A DNA stretch of 64,000 nucleotides from Aestuariimicrobium ganziense (GCF_015352975.1 NZ_JACYIZ010000008.1:1-64000); one strand, 5' to 3'. Positions 18,423 through 29,936 are shown, numbered from the stretch's first letter. Made by a program: numbers and translations. Notes: generated by a model from the sequence alone, not told the origin.

Positions 18423-18983
18423 TCAGTGCAGGTTCACGTGGTGGTGCTCGTACGGGGTGCCCTTGGCCCGCTCGATGCTGGCGTTGATCTCCTTCTCGGC
18501 CGCCTCGCGACCGGTCCAGGTGGCACCCTCGACCGACTTGCCGGGCTCGAGGTCCTTGTAGACGGTGAAGAAGTGCTCGATCTCGAGCAGCAGCAGTTCG
18601 GGCAGCGAGTCGATGTCGGTGATCAGGTTCTGGCGCTGGTCGGCGGTGGGAATGCAGACCACCTTGTCGTCACCGCCCATCTCGTCCTTCATCCGGAACA
18701 TGGCGACGGCGCGGCACTCGATCAGGCACCCGGGGAAGGTGGGCTCGGGCACCAGCACGAGCGCGTCGAGCGGGTCACCGTCCTCACCGAGCGTGCCCTC
18801 GACGAAGCCGTAGTCGTAGGGGTACTGGGTCGAGGTGAACAGCGTCCGGTCCAGGCGGATGCGGCCGGTGTTGTGGTCCATCTCGTACTTGTTCTTGGTC
18901 CCCTTCGGGATCTCGATCGTGACGTCGAAGGTCAACCCCTCGGGTGCGGGGGCGAACTCGACTCGGGCGAAATCTTGGGTCAC
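18423..18983 (-). CDS. ppa: inorganic pyrophosphatase, family I
   Basis: The 186-residue soluble enzyme hydrolyses pyrophosphate to phosphate. The family I signature [11 protein letters not shown] (metal-binding aspartates) and the substrate-binding residues in [24 protein letters not shown] and the C-terminal [13 protein letters not shown] are present. Length is close to the usual 160-180 with a short N-terminal extension. The start is a GTG; an internal start 5-10 residues in is possible. The gene is divergent from the carboxypeptidase gene. Confidence 0.96.
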   Translation of the reverse strand: MTQDFARVEFAPAPEGLTFDVTIEIPKGTKNKYEMDHNTGRIRLDRTLFTSTQYPYDYGFVEGTLGEDGDPLDALVLVPEPTFPGCLIECRAVAMFRMKDEMGGDDKVVCIPTADQRQNLITDIDSLPELLLLEIEHFFTVYKDLEPGKSVEGATWTGREAAEKEINASIERAKGTPYEHHHVNLH

Positions 18984-19002
18984 GTCGACGGCTCTCTATG
19001 AT
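18975..19002 (+). promoter_or_regulatory. sigma-70-type promoter for dacB
   Basis: TTGGGT (18975-18980), a 16-nt spacer and TATGAT (18997-19002) form a good housekeeping promoter 48 nt before the GTG start of the carboxypeptidase gene. The box overlaps the 5' end of the divergent pyrophosphatase gene. Confidence 0.55.
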
Positions 19003-19049
19003 GGGGGCACTCGTCCAGAAGCGAGGATATCGCGTTGCGGGAGGTACCG

Positions 19050-20480
19050 GTGAGTCGAGCGGACGGGCGCCGTGGCCCCCTGCTGGGACTGTCGGTGCTG
19101 GCGATGGTGACCACTGTCATCATCATCGGCCTGATCGTCGGTGGCGGCCCCCTGCTCAACGCCACCTCACTGCGGGTCGACGGCGGTCGTCCCAGCATCG
19201 AGCCAAGTCTGTTCGCTCCGCCCACACCGACCCCGCTGCCGAGCGCCACCGGCGACGGCGTGATCGACGAACCCGACCCCGCGACCCCGTCGGCGAGCGT
19301 CGTCCCGGCCAGCCTGTCGGCCAAGCTCAAGGCGGTGCCGCGCGAACACGGTGGGACGAACGCGGTGCTGGTGATCGACCCGGCCACCGGCACGCCGCTG
19401 TACAGCGAGAACGCCGCCACCTCGATGATCCCGGCCTCGAACATGAAGACCTTGGTCGCACTCGCGGTGCTCGAGGAACTCGGCCCCGACGCCGAGTTCA
19501 CCACCTCGGTCTCGCTGCAGGGCACCAGGGTGGTGCTGCGCGGCGGCGGCGACCCCTACCTCAGCCAGATCGGCCACCCCGCTCTCCAGGGCGGACCGAC
19601 GCTGGTCGACCTCGCCACCCAGACCGCGACCGCCCTCAAGGCCGCCGGTGTCACCACCGTGACCCTGGCCGTGGACGACACGCTGTTCACCGGCCCGGCC
19701 TGGAACCCGGCCTGGCCGACCACCTACGGCGACCAGGTCACCCCGATCAGCGCCCTGATGGTCGACGGCGGACGCGTGCTGGACGCGCAGGGTCGTCCTG
19801 TCGTCGGCGCCCCGCGCGCCAAGGACGCCGCCCTCGACGCCGGCACCCGCTTCATCGCCCTGCTCACCGAGCGCGGCATCAAGGTCAACGGCAAACCCAC
19901 CCGGGCCAAGGCCGCCGGAACCCAGATCGCCGAGGTCACCTCGCTGCCGCTGGAGGTGCTGGTCACCCGGATGATGGTGATCTCTGACAACACCGCCGCT
20001 GAGGTGCTGCTGCGCCAACTGGCCCTGGGCGCCGGCAAGCCCGGCTCGTTCGTCGGCGGCGCGCAGGCCCTGCAGCAGCAACTCACCGCCCTGAAGATCT
20101 GGCGCAAGGGCGCGGTCATCCAGGACGGCTCGGGCCTGAGTCGCGGCAACCGGGTCTCGGCCGAGATGCTCGGCGCGGCCTGGCTTCGGGTGAGCAGCAC
20201 CGAGTCGGTGCGAGGGCTGCTGGTGGCCACCCCGGTGGCCGGCGTCTCGGGAACCTTGCGCGACCGCTTCTTCAACCCCGACGCCAAGGCCGGACGAGGC
20301 TGGGTGCACGCCAAGACCGGAACCCTGCGCGAGGTGTCGTCGTTGTCGGGCTGGACGGTCACCGCCGACGGGCAACCCGTGGTGCTCGTGCTGATCGTCA
20401 ACAACTCCAAGAACGACTGGTTCGCCCGCACCTGGATTGACGCCTCGGCATCGGCGATCACCGGATGTGGCTGCCGATGA
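19050..20480 (+). CDS. dacB: D-alanyl-D-alanine carboxypeptidase/endopeptidase (PBP4-type)
   Basis: The 476-residue penicillin-binding protein trims peptidoglycan peptides outside the membrane. It has an N-terminal membrane anchor/signal (LLGLSVLAMVTTVIIIGLIV) and all three active-site motifs: Ser130-x-x-Lys133 (SNMK), Ser312-Asp-Asn314 (SDN) and Lys422-Thr-Gly (KTG). The GTG at 19050 is preferred to a TTG five codons upstream because GGGAGG sits 5 nt in front of it. Its stop overlaps the start of the metalloprotease gene (ATGA). Confidence 0.93.
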   Translation: MSRADGRRGPLLGLSVLAMVTTVIIIGLIVGGGPLLNATSLRVDGGRPSIEPSLFAPPTPTPLPSATGDGVIDEPDPATPSASVVPASLSAKLKAVPREHGGTNAVLVIDPATGTPLYSENAATSMIPASNMKTLVALAVLEELGPDAEFTTSVSLQGTRVVLRGGGDPYLSQIGHPALQGGPTLVDLATQTATALKAAGVTTVTLAVDDTLFTGPAWNPAWPTTYGDQVTPISALMVDGGRVLDAQGRPVVGAPRAKDAALDAGTRFIALLTERGIKVNGKPTRAKAAGTQIAEVTSLPLEVLVTRMMVISDNTAAEVLLRQLALGAGKPGSFVGGAQALQQQLTALKIWRKGAVIQDGSGLSRGNRVSAEMLGAAWLRVSSTESVRGLLVATPVAGVSGTLRDRFFNPDAKAGRGWVHAKTGTLREVSSLSGWTVTADGQPVVLVLIVNNSKNDWFARTWIDASASAITGCGCR

Positions 20481-21514
20481 GCCAACTGAACTCCCTGCCC
20501 TGGATCGACTGGGGCACCGTCGAGGCGGTCGGGCACTCGATGGTGCCTCCGGGACCGCCGATGTCGGCGAGCGAACGCAGCGAGGTGGTGGACGAACTGC
20601 GCCGCGCCGCAGCCGCAGCCCCCGCACTGGTCGCCCAAGCAGCGGGGCTCGCCGACGTTGACGTGCGGGTCGCCGGTGACGCCGAGCGGGTGATCGACCG
20701 CCGCAGTTGGGTGAGCGTCAACGCCCTGTCGGCGCGGGCGATCGTCGAGTCCCTCGGGGTGCCGCGCCAGGCCCCGTCGCTGGCGCGCAAGGTGGCCGGA
20801 CGAGCGATCGGTGCCCAGATCGGCGCCGCGTTCAGCCTGCTGGGACGACGCGTGCTCGGCCAGTACGACCCGTTCGGGCCGCGGCCGGGACTGGTGCTGG
20901 TGGCCCCCACCATCGTCGAGGTCGAACGGGCGCTCGGGGTGGTCCCCAGCGACTTCCGCACCTGGGTGTGCCTGCACGAACAGACCCACCGGGTGCAGTT
21001 CGCCACCGCCCCCTGGCTGCGCGAGCACCTGCTGTCGCTGGTGGGCCAGGTGCTCGCCGAGGAGAACGCGTCCGGCGACCGACTGGTCGATGTCGGGGTG
21101 CGGGCGATGCGGGGCGACCGCCGCGAACACTCCAACGGTGGTCTGCTCGACCTGGTGTCGGCTCCGGCGGCGGCCCAGACCCTCGACCGGGTGACCGCGG
21201 TGATGAGCCTGCTCGAGGGCCACGCCGACGTGATGATGGACCGGGCCGGGCCCGAGGTGATCGCCACCCTGCCCCGGATCCGGGCGAAGTTCGAACTGCG
21301 CCGCGACCAGGGCGGCTGGCAGGCCGCGCTGGGCAAGCTGCTCGGCATGGACGCCAAGATCGCCCAGTACCGCGACGGCGCCAAGTTCTGTCGCACCGTG
21401 GTCGACACGGTGGGGGTCGAGGGCTTCAATGCCGTCTGGCAAGGGCCTGAGTCGCTCCCGGACCGCGACGAGTTGGCCGACCCGAAGCGCTGGATGACCC
21501 GCATGGGGCTGTGA
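20477..21514 (+). CDS. DUF2342 zinc-dependent metalloprotease
   Basis: The 345-residue protein is of the actinobacterial DUF2342 family, sometimes called F420-biosynthesis-associated, with a zincin motif HEQTH at residues 167-171. The downstream EGHADVMMD segment probably supplies the third zinc ligand. The fold is all-helical and no signal is present, so it is cytoplasmic. It lies between dacB (4-nt ATGA overlap) and tilS (overlap of its stop with the next start), the order known from many actinobacterial genomes. The physiological substrate is unknown. Confidence 0.9.
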   Translation: MSQLNSLPWIDWGTVEAVGHSMVPPGPPMSASERSEVVDELRRAAAAAPALVAQAAGLADVDVRVAGDAERVIDRRSWVSVNALSARAIVESLGVPRQAPSLARKVAGRAIGAQIGAAFSLLGRRVLGQYDPFGPRPGLVLVAPTIVEVERALGVVPSDFRTWVCLHEQTHRVQFATAPWLREHLLSLVGQVLAEENASGDRLVDVGVRAMRGDRREHSNGGLLDLVSAPAAAQTLDRVTAVMSLLEGHADVMMDRAGPEVIATLPRIRAKFELRRDQGGWQAALGKLLGMDAKIAQYRDGAKFCRTVVDTVGVEGFNAVWQGPESLPDRDELADPKRWMTRMGL

Positions 21515-22548
21515 TGGCCCGCCGCGAACTCGGACCTGCGGCGCTGCAGGTGGTGCAGGCCGTCCGCGGGCTGGTCGACGATGTGGCGAGCGCCAGCGGT
21601 GCCCCTCACGCCGATCGAGTAGCGAGCGCCAGCGAGCGTGTCGAGATCCCCACCCTCGTCCTCGGAGTCTCCGGCGGTGCCGACTCCATGGCCCTGGCCG
21701 CGGGCCTGGCGGCCACGCTCGAGCAGCGGCGGCGGGCCGGTCTGGGCATCCCCGACGTGCTGGCGGTGGTGGTCGACCACGGGCTGCAACCCGGCTCGGA
21801 CGAGGTGGCCAGCACAGTCGCCGCGCGGGTCGAGGCGCTGGGTCTTGCCTGCCGTGTGGTCCGTGTCGAGGTGGCGACCGACTCCGGGATGGGGCTCGAG
21901 GCGGCGGCCCGCGGGGCCCGTCTGGCAGCGCTGCGAGAGGCGGCTGGGGGAGGGCTTGTCGTCCTCGGGCACACCCTGGACGACCAGGGCGAGACCGTGC
22001 TGCTCGGCCTGGCCCGCGGCTCGGGCACCCGCTCGCTGGCCGGCATCGCCGAACGTGCCGGCGACCTGGTCAGGCCATTGCTCGGCCTGCCCCGGACGGC
22101 CACCGTGCAGGCCTGTCGTGAGTGGGGCATCGACGTCTGGGACGACCCGCACAACACCGATCCGCGCTTCCTGCGCTCCCGGGTGCGCCACGAACTGATG
22201 CCGGTGCTGAACGAGGTGCTCGGCCCCGGTGTCGCCAAGGCGCTCGCCCGCACGGCGACCCTGGCTGCTCAGGACGCCGACGCCCTCGACGTCTGGGCCG
22301 CCGACCACCTTCCTGACGGCGACGTGCTGCCGGTGGCCACCCTCGAGGCGCTGCCACCAGCGGTCGCCAGCCGCGTGCTGCGGGCCTGGTTGCTGGCATG
22401 CGGAGCCACCGAGGTGAACCACGACCACACCGCTTCGGCGCTCGCCCTGGTCACGCACTGGCGCGGACAAGGACCGATCAGCCTGCCCGGCCTGTTCGTG
22501 CAGCGCAGTGATGGCGGGCTGCTCGCATCCCCGTCGAGCGTTCGGTGA
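21514..22548 (+). CDS. tilS: tRNA(Ile)-lysidine synthetase
   Basis: The 344-residue enzyme attaches lysine to C34 of tRNA-Ile(CAU) so that it reads AUA. The N-type PP-loop SGGADS is at residues 53-58, preceded by LVLGV. The GHTLDDQGETVLL and RSRVRHELMPVL motifs are also present. Two repeats affect this gene. A 36-bp GTCGAG-type palindrome is translated in frame just before the PP-loop (about residues 34-45, DRVASASERVEI), and the stop codon is the first three bases of the 78-bp element downstream. Length is near the short actinobacterial type. Confidence 0.95.
   Translation: MARRELGPAALQVVQAVRGLVDDVASASGAPHADRVASASERVEIPTLVLGVSGGADSMALAAGLAATLEQRRRAGLGIPDVLAVVVDHGLQPGSDEVASTVAARVEALGLACRVVRVEVATDSGMGLEAAARGARLAALREAAGGGLVVLGHTLDDQGETVLLGLARGSGTRSLAGIAERAGDLVRPLLGLPRTATVQACREWGIDVWDDPHNTDPRFLRSRVRHELMPVLNEVLGPGVAKALARTATLAAQDADALDVWAADHLPDGDVLPVATLEALPPAVASRVLRAWLLACGATEVNHDHTASALALVTHWRGQGPISLPGLFVQRSDGGLLASPSSVR
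21613..21648. repeat. GATCGAG...GTGTCGAGATC palindrome inside tilS
   Basis: This copy of the GGTCGAG/GTCGAGACC family lies within the tilS reading frame. It is 36 bp, exactly 12 codons, and is translated as DRVASASERVEI between the helical N-terminus and the PP-loop strand. The reading frame is not disturbed. Confidence 0.85.
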
Positions 22549-22623
22549 TGGTTTCGTGCCACGCGATGGGCGGAATCGCCGAAATCTGGGTCAAATCTCG
22601 GATCGCGTGGCACGAAACCATCA
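22546..22623. repeat. 78-bp palindromic element, copy A
   Basis: Nearly perfect 22-bp terminal inverted repeats, beginning TGATGGTTTCGTGCCACG, flank a 34-bp centre. The first three bases are the TGA stop of tilS. The same element occurs at 53922-53999 and 56496-56573. The centre also shows shared blocks (AATCGCCGAAATC). No target duplication is obvious. The element can fold into a long hairpin and sits between tilS and hpt. Confidence 0.92.
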
Positions 22624-22683
22624 GCCCGCTCGGTTGACCCCACCGACGGCGTGTTGGCCATCGTCGCTCGCTAGGGTTGACCC

Positions 22684-23235
22684 GTGGATGCTGCTGACCT
22701 GAGCCAGGACCTGTCCGAAGTGCTGCACACCCGCGAGGCGATCGACCAGCGCCTCGTCGAGTTGGCCGCCCAGATCGACTCCGACTACGCCGGACGCGAC
22801 CTGCTGCTGGTCGGTGTGCTCAACGGCGCGGTCATGGTGATGGCCGACCTGAGTCGCAGCCTCAAGAGCCACTGCACGATGGACTGGATGGCGATCAGCT
22901 CCTACGGCTCGGGCACCAAGAGCTCCGGCGTGGTGCGCATCCTCAAGGACCTCACCACCGACATCTCGGGCAAGCACGTGCTGATCGTCGAGGACATCCT
23001 CGACACCGGCCTCACGCTGAGCTACCTGGTGCACAACCTGAAGTCGCGCGAGCCCGCCTCGATCGAGGTGATGACCATGTTCCGCAAGCCCGAGGCCGCC
23101 ACCACCGACGTCGACGTGAAGTACGTCGGCTTCGACATCCCCAACAAGTTCGTCATCGGCTACGGACTCGACTACGCCGGCCGCTACCGCAACCTGCGCG
23201 ACGTCGGCGTGCTGTCACCCCACGTCTACGAGTGA
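22684..23235 (+). CDS. hpt: hypoxanthine phosphoribosyltransferase
   Basis: The 183-residue enzyme salvages hypoxanthine and guanine with PRPP. The PRPP-binding motif VLIVEDILDTGLTLSYL (about 100-116), the hood region RSLKSHCTMDWMAISSYGSGTKSSG and the C-terminal VIGYGLDYAGRYRNL are typical. The GTG start follows TAGGGT by 6 nt, a leaderless arrangement. Synteny with tilS upstream and ftsH downstream is the standard one; here a convergent winged-helix gene is inserted before ftsH. Confidence 0.95.
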   Translation: MDAADLSQDLSEVLHTREAIDQRLVELAAQIDSDYAGRDLLLVGVLNGAVMVMADLSRSLKSHCTMDWMAISSYGSGTKSSGVVRILKDLTTDISGKHVLIVEDILDTGLTLSYLVHNLKSREPASIEVMTMFRKPEAATTDVDVKYVGFDIPNKFVIGYGLDYAGRYRNLRDVGVLSPHVYE

Positions 23236-23254
23236 CTCACGTCTACGAGTGACC

Positions 23255-24454
23255 TCACGGCAGCGGCAGGCGCTTCATCACGTGTGAGCTGTAGACGTTG
23301 CTGACCACCTGACCCTCGAGCCACTCGGTCAGCCGCGCCGCCTGCGCGTCGATCAACCGCCTCTGGTCGGCGGTGACCTTCTCGAGCAGCACCACCTCGA
23401 CGCGACCGGCCTCGTCCTGCACCCAGCCACCGACGATGCGACCGTCGACCCAGACGGTCGTGCAGCCGTTGCCGACCGTGTCGAACAGGTACGGCACGTG
23501 CTCGCGCGGCAGGTACCAGTCGCGGCCGCGCCATCCCATCGTCGTCGGGTCGAGCACAGGCAACAGCGACGCCCACGGCCCCACGGCCTCGGCCGTCTCG
23601 CCCGGGCGTTCGTCCACGTCGTCGGGCAGCACCCAGGCCACCTCGCCCGACCCCAGCGCCACCTGCACCGCCCCGACGTCGGCCAGTGCCTGCCGCACGG
23701 CGGCCTTCGTGCCTCCCAGCCACCAGACCAGGTCGGCCTCGGTGCCCGGGGCGAAGGTGGCCAGCCAACGCCGCACGATCTCGGCGTACCCGGCCTGCGA
23801 GTCCCAAGCAGCAGGCACCTCACCCAACCAGGTCTGCATCGAGGTCCAGCGCGGACGTGACACCCGCCAGCCGCCTGCGTTCTCGCCACGGACGATGCGT
23901 CCCTGCACACCCATCAGCGTCAGCACGTTCGGCGCGATCGAGCCACGGCTGGCATAGCTCTTTCCGACGGCGCGATCGACCATTCCCGACAACTCGACCA
24001 GCGCTTCGCGCAGTTTCGCGGCCTGGTGGGCCGAGCCATCGGCCAGGTGCGCCTCGACCGCCGCAAAGGCCCGCTCCAGGTGGGCAGGCCCGTCGTCGGC
24101 GATTCCGGCGCTCTCGATCTCCTTGGCCAACCGTTTGTACTCCGCGACAGCCACCCGGGCGCTCGCGCTGCCCCACAGGGCGGGCAGCAGGTCGCGGGGC
24201 GCCACGAACATCGTCCGACGCATCGCCAACTGCTTGACGATCGAGCGCTCCCGGTAGAGCGCGTGCTCGACGTCGTCGATGCTGACGCCCTCGGTGCGGG
24301 CCTGCACCGACAGGTGCACCGTCGACGGTTCGGTGGCGTGCAACACCGTCATCGCCCGGGTCGCCTCGAGCGGTCCGGCCGCCCGGTGGTCGGGGTGCAG
24401 TCCGTGGCGGACGGCGAGTCGGCGGCGGCGTTCGGCATCGGTGACCAGGCGCAT
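23255..24454 (-). CDS. winged-helix DNA-binding (HTH_42/AlkZ-related) protein
   Basis: The 399-residue protein belongs to the winged-helix family that includes the AlkZ/YcaQ DNA glycosylases (PF06224). Typical segments are RRRLAVRHGL near the start, RTMFVAPRDLLPAL in the middle and the wHTH-like GRDWYLPREHVPYLF. The catalytic QxQ motif of AlkZ is not clearly present (VHLSVQAR at the equivalent place), so glycosylase activity is uncertain. Start ATG 24454 follows CAGGAT with a 6-nt gap. It lies between hpt and ftsH on the opposite strand, so it is probably an insertion into an otherwise conserved order. Confidence 0.8.
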   Translation of the reverse strand: MRLVTDAERRRRLAVRHGLHPDHRAAGPLEATRAMTVLHATEPSTVHLSVQARTEGVSIDDVEHALYRERSIVKQLAMRRTMFVAPRDLLPALWGSASARVAVAEYKRLAKEIESAGIADDGPAHLERAFAAVEAHLADGSAHQAAKLREALVELSGMVDRAVGKSYASRGSIAPNVLTLMGVQGRIVRGENAGGWRVSRPRWTSMQTWLGEVPAAWDSQAGYAEIVRRWLATFAPGTEADLVWWLGGTKAAVRQALADVGAVQVALGSGEVAWVLPDDVDERPGETAEAVGPWASLLPVLDPTTMGWRGRDWYLPREHVPYLFDTVGNGCTTVWVDGRIVGGWVQDEAGRVEVVLLEKVTADQRRLIDAQAARLTEWLEGQVVSNVYSSHVMKRLPLP

Positions 24455-24646
24455 GGACGAATCCTGCCGTAGCCGGGTTCGTCCGCCACGCGAACCAGCC
24501 CGAGGCAGGCCGGCACCACCGTGACGAACCACGCCCCGATAGCTTCGCCGAGGGCGTGGCTACGAGCCCCGATGGGTTCACACCCCGCTGGTAGCCTTGA
24601 CCTGCTCAGCGTCACCGCAGCGACGCTCCCACGCACAAGGCAGGCA

Positions 24647-26911
<2,265 letters not shown>

Positions 26912-26916
26912 GGCCG

Positions 26917-27534
26917 ATGATGGCCTCCGACCTGCCGCGCGGCGAGTCGCCCGGCTCTGAGCAGCCCAGATTCGATCTGGCGCGCATTGAGGCCGCCGTT
27001 CGCGAGATCCTGCTGGCGATCGGTGAGGACCCCGATCGTGACGGGCTGCGCGACACCCCAGCCCGGGTGGCCAAGTCGTACCAGGAGATCCTGTCGGGCC
27101 TTCACCAGGACGCCGGTGAGTTGTTGGCGACCACCTTCGACATCGCCCACGACGAGATGGTGCTGGTGCGCGACATCGAACTGTGGAGCCTGTGCGAGCA
27201 CCACCTGCTGCCCTTCACCGGGGTGGCGCACGTGGCCTACATCCCCAACCGTGAGGGTCGGGTCACCGGGCTGAGCAAGCTGGCCCGGCTGGTCGACCTG
27301 TTCGCCAAGCGGCCCCAGGTGCAGGAGCGGCTCACCACCCAGGTCGCCGACGCCCTGGTCGAGCACCTGCAGGTGCGCGGCGCGCTGGTGGTGATCGAGG
27401 CCGAGCACCAGTGCATGACCATGCGTGGGGTCCGCAAGCCTGGTTCACGGACAACCACCTCGGCGGTGCGCGGCATGCTGCGCGACCCGGCCACCCGCGC
27501 CGAGGCCATGGCCCTGATCAACTCACCGCGATGA
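26917..27534 (+). CDS. folE: GTP cyclohydrolase I
   Basis: The 205-residue enzyme converts GTP to dihydroneopterin triphosphate, the first step of folate synthesis. Zinc ligands and active-site residues are in [19 protein letters not shown] and [17 protein letters not shown], with the family [14 protein letters not shown] segment between. Two adjacent ATG codons (26917 and 26920) can serve as start. It begins 5 nt after the ftsH stop and its stop overlaps the folP start (ATGA), so it heads a folate operon run folE-folP-folB-folK. Confidence 0.97.
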   Translation: MMASDLPRGESPGSEQPRFDLARIEAAVREILLAIGEDPDRDGLRDTPARVAKSYQEILSGLHQDAGELLATTFDIAHDEMVLVRDIELWSLCEHHLLPFTGVAHVAYIPNREGRVTGLSKLARLVDLFAKRPQVQERLTTQVADALVEHLQVRGALVVIEAEHQCMTMRGVRKPGSRTTTSAVRGMLRDPATRAEAMALINSPR

Positions 27535-28346
27535 CCGACCGCACCCTCGTCATGGCGGTGCTCAACGTCACCCCCGACTCCTTCTCCGACGGGGGACGTT
27601 GGCTCGACGCCGAACGCGCCGTCGACCACGGGCTCGACCTGGTCGCCCAGGGCGCCGACATCATCGACGTCGGCGGGGAGTCCACCCGCCCGGGCGCGCA
27701 TCGTCCGAGCTTGGACGAGGAACTCAACCGCGTCGTCCCGGTGGTGGCAGCCCTCTCGGGCCAGGGGGTGACGGTGTCGGTCGACACCATGCGCGCCGCC
27801 GTCGCCGAGGCCTCGATCGCCGCCGGTGCCGCGATCATCAACGACGTCTCGGGTGGGCTCGCCGACCCCGACATGCTGGCCACTGTTGCCGGGGCCGACG
27901 TCGACTACATCGCCATGCACTGGCGCGGCCACGGTGAGGTGATGAACGCCAACGCCCGCTACCTCGACGTGGTCGCCGAGGTGCTCGACGAACTGGTCGA
28001 TCGGCGCGACGCCGCACTCGCAGCCGGCGTCGCCCCCGAGCGGCTCGTCCTCGACCCCGGGTACGGGTTCGCCAAGGACGCCGAGCACAACTGGGCGCTG
28101 CTCCGCGCACAGGAGCAGTTCCTCGATCTGGGGCACCGGCTGCTGGTCGGGGTGTCACGCAAGCGATTCCTCGGTGAACTCTTGGCGGACGAGCACGGTC
28201 CCAGGCCCGCGGATGAACGCGACGATGCCACAGTGGCCCTGACCACCCACAGTGCGTTGCAGGGGGTCTGGGCGGTGCGCACACACACCGCGCGGGCCCA
28301 CCGTGACGCGGTCGAAGTTGTGGCCCGACTACGCCGGACGCCCTGA
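27531..28346 (+). CDS. folP: dihydropteroate synthase
   Basis: The 271-residue TIM-barrel enzyme joins p-aminobenzoate to dihydropterin pyrophosphate and is the sulfonamide target. The signatures [15 protein letters not shown] (residues 8-22), [18 protein letters not shown] and [12 protein letters not shown] are intact. The start codon overlaps the folE stop by 4 nt. A longer open frame starting upstream is an artefact. Confidence 0.97.
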   Translation: MTDRTLVMAVLNVTPDSFSDGGRWLDAERAVDHGLDLVAQGADIIDVGGESTRPGAHRPSLDEELNRVVPVVAALSGQGVTVSVDTMRAAVAEASIAAGAAIINDVSGGLADPDMLATVAGADVDYIAMHWRGHGEVMNANARYLDVVAEVLDELVDRRDAALAAGVAPERLVLDPGYGFAKDAEHNWALLRAQEQFLDLGHRLLVGVSRKRFLGELLADEHGPRPADERDDATVALTTHSALQGVWAVRTHTARAHRDAVEVVARLRRTP

Positions 28347-28424
28347 CCAGACCGTTCTCGGGTATGGTCGGCGCGTCGTGAACGACACGACGCACAGGAC
28401 GTGGTGGACGAGAGTGGAGGTGGC

Positions 28425-28829
28425 ATGGTCGAGCCGGTGTGGATCACCCTGACCGGGCTGCGTGCCGTTGGTCACCACGGGGTCTACGAGCACGAGCGTC
28501 GCGACGGCCAGGAGTTCGTCGTCGACCTGCGCCTCGAGGTTGCGGTCGACACGTCGGCCGACCAGATCGAGGGCACCGTGCACTACGGCGAGGTGGCCGA
28601 GGCCGTCGTCGCCGACGTCACCGGCTCACCGGTTGACCTGATCGAGACGCTGGCCGGCCGCATCGCCGACACCTGCCTCGCGTTCGAGCCGGTGACCACG
28701 GTCGAGGTCGTCGTCCACAAGCCGCAGGCGCCGATCACGGTGGCCTTCGACGACGTGTCGGTCAGCCTCGTCCGCAGCAGGCCCCTCGTCCGGAGCAAGT
28801 GTGAGGAGCAGCATGAACACCCCCGTTGA
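28425..28829 (+). CDS. folB: dihydroneopterin aldolase
   Basis: The 134-residue protein cleaves dihydroneopterin to hydroxymethyl-dihydropterin. The family segments ITLTGLRAVGHHGVYEHER, VHYGEVAEAV and the catalytic-region VHKPQAPI are present. Start ATG 28425 is preferred because GGAGG lies 6 nt upstream. The C-terminus overlaps the folK start by 17 nt. The 78-nt gap after folP is the only sizeable one in the folate run and could hold an internal promoter. Confidence 0.95.
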   Translation: MVEPVWITLTGLRAVGHHGVYEHERRDGQEFVVDLRLEVAVDTSADQIEGTVHYGEVAEAVVADVTGSPVDLIETLAGRIADTCLAFEPVTTVEVVVHKPQAPITVAFDDVSVSLVRSRPLVRSKCEEQHEHPR

Positions 28830-29358
28830 CGTCGACACCCTCGGCAACCTGCGACCGATCAGCAAGGTCGTGTTCAGTCTGGGTAGCAATGTCGGCGACA
28901 GTCTCGAGATCCTGCAGGCAGCGGTGACCGAACTGGCGCAGACCCCTGACCTGATTCCGGTCGACCTGTCGAGCGTCTACGTGACCGAGCCGGTGGGGCC
29001 GGTGACCGACCAGCCTGACTTCTACAACTTGGTGATGGTCGCCGAGACGACGCTCGAACCGATGACCCTGCTCGACCGGGTGCTCGCGCTCGAGGAGGCC
29101 TTCGGTCGTCAGCGTGAGGTCGCGGGTGGTCCGCGCACGCTCGACATCGACCTGATCATGGTCGGCAAGCGCGAACGTGCGGACGAGCGGCTGGTGCTGC
29201 CGCATCCGCACGCCCACGAGCGTGCCTTCGTGCTGGTGCCCTGGCTCGAGGCCGACCCGCTGGGGGAACTGCCCGGCGTGGGACCGATTGCAGATCTGCT
29301 GGTGGAGTTGGACACTTCGGGTGTGCGCAAGATCGATGAGGTCATCGAGTTCCCGTGA
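28813..29358 (+). CDS. folK: 6-hydroxymethyl-7,8-dihydropterin pyrophosphokinase
   Basis: The 181-residue enzyme transfers pyrophosphate from ATP to hydroxymethyl-dihydropterin. The start of the fold VFSLGSNVGDS, the EAFGRQREVAGGPRTLDIDLI motif with its ATP/Mg-binding aspartates, and the LPHPHAHERAFVLVPW segment are present. ATG 28813 follows GAGGAG within the folB 3' end. Its stop overlaps the GTG of the next gene. Confidence 0.96.
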   Translation: MNTPVDVDTLGNLRPISKVVFSLGSNVGDSLEILQAAVTELAQTPDLIPVDLSSVYVTEPVGPVTDQPDFYNLVMVAETTLEPMTLLDRVLALEEAFGRQREVAGGPRTLDIDLIMVGKRERADERLVLPHPHAHERAFVLVPWLEADPLGELPGVGPIADLLVELDTSGVRKIDEVIEFP

Positions 29359-29882
29359 CCCGGGTGTTCGACGAGGAGCAGGGACCTGCTCCTGATCCCA
29401 AGCCGACCCCTGAGGGACCTCGGCTCGGATTGACCACGCCCAAGTTGCTGGCGGTGGCCGCGCTGAGCGGCGCGGTGGTGGGCTGGTTCGTGGTCGAGAC
29501 CTTCGAACTGCTCGGACGAACCGTGCCGGTCACACCCTGGTCGATGTCGCTGGTGCTGCTGGTGATCGGGGCGCTGGCGTCAGTGGCCGCCGTGGTGGTC
29601 AGCCGACGAGCCGGGACGCCCGGGGCGCTGGACCCCTCATCGGCGGTCTCGGCCCTGGTGTTGGGCAAGACGATCGTGCTCAGTGGTGCCCTGCTGGCCG
29701 GGGGGCACCTCGCCTACGCGCTCACCCAGGTCGGGCAGTGGGACGCGCCCCTGCCCCGCCAGCGAGTGCTATGGGGACTGGTCGCCGTGGTCTGCGCAGG
29801 GCTCTTCGCCGTGGGTGGCTGGCGACTCGAGAAGGCGTGCTGGGTCGATCCCGGCGCGGACGAGCCCGAGGACGCCGCCTGA
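29355..29882 (+). CDS. DUF3180 membrane protein
   Basis: The 175-residue protein belongs to the actinobacterial DUF3180 family and has four membrane helices (about 27-47, 60-80, 97-117, 134-154). The GTG start overlaps the folK stop (GTGA), which matches the constant folK-DUF3180 linkage of actinobacteria. The function is unknown. The linkage to folate synthesis suggests a cotranscribed but not necessarily related role. Confidence 0.88.
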   Translation: MTRVFDEEQGPAPDPKPTPEGPRLGLTTPKLLAVAALSGAVVGWFVVETFELLGRTVPVTPWSMSLVLLVIGALASVAAVVVSRRAGTPGALDPSSAVSALVLGKTIVLSGALLAGGHLAYALTQVGQWDAPLPRQRVLWGLVAVVCAGLFAVGGWRLEKACWVDPGADEPEDAA

Positions 29883-29895
29883 GTGTTTCCACGCT

Positions 29896-29936
29896 GGTCG
29901 AGTGGGTCGCGAGGGACGAGCGACCGTGTCGAGACC
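29896..29936. repeat. GGTCGAG...GTGTCGAGACC dispersed palindrome
   Basis: A 41-bp copy immediately after the DUF3180 gene: GGTCGAGTGGGTCGCGAGG...CGAGCGACCGTGTCGAGACC. The internal GGTCGCGAGGGACGAGCGACC can pair as well, giving a two-tier hairpin that may act as a terminator. Confidence 0.85.

Noticed and set aside
20458..22470. 670-aa open frame opposite the metalloprotease and tilS
   Set aside because: It spans the antisense of two well-recognised genes and shows no protein-like pattern.
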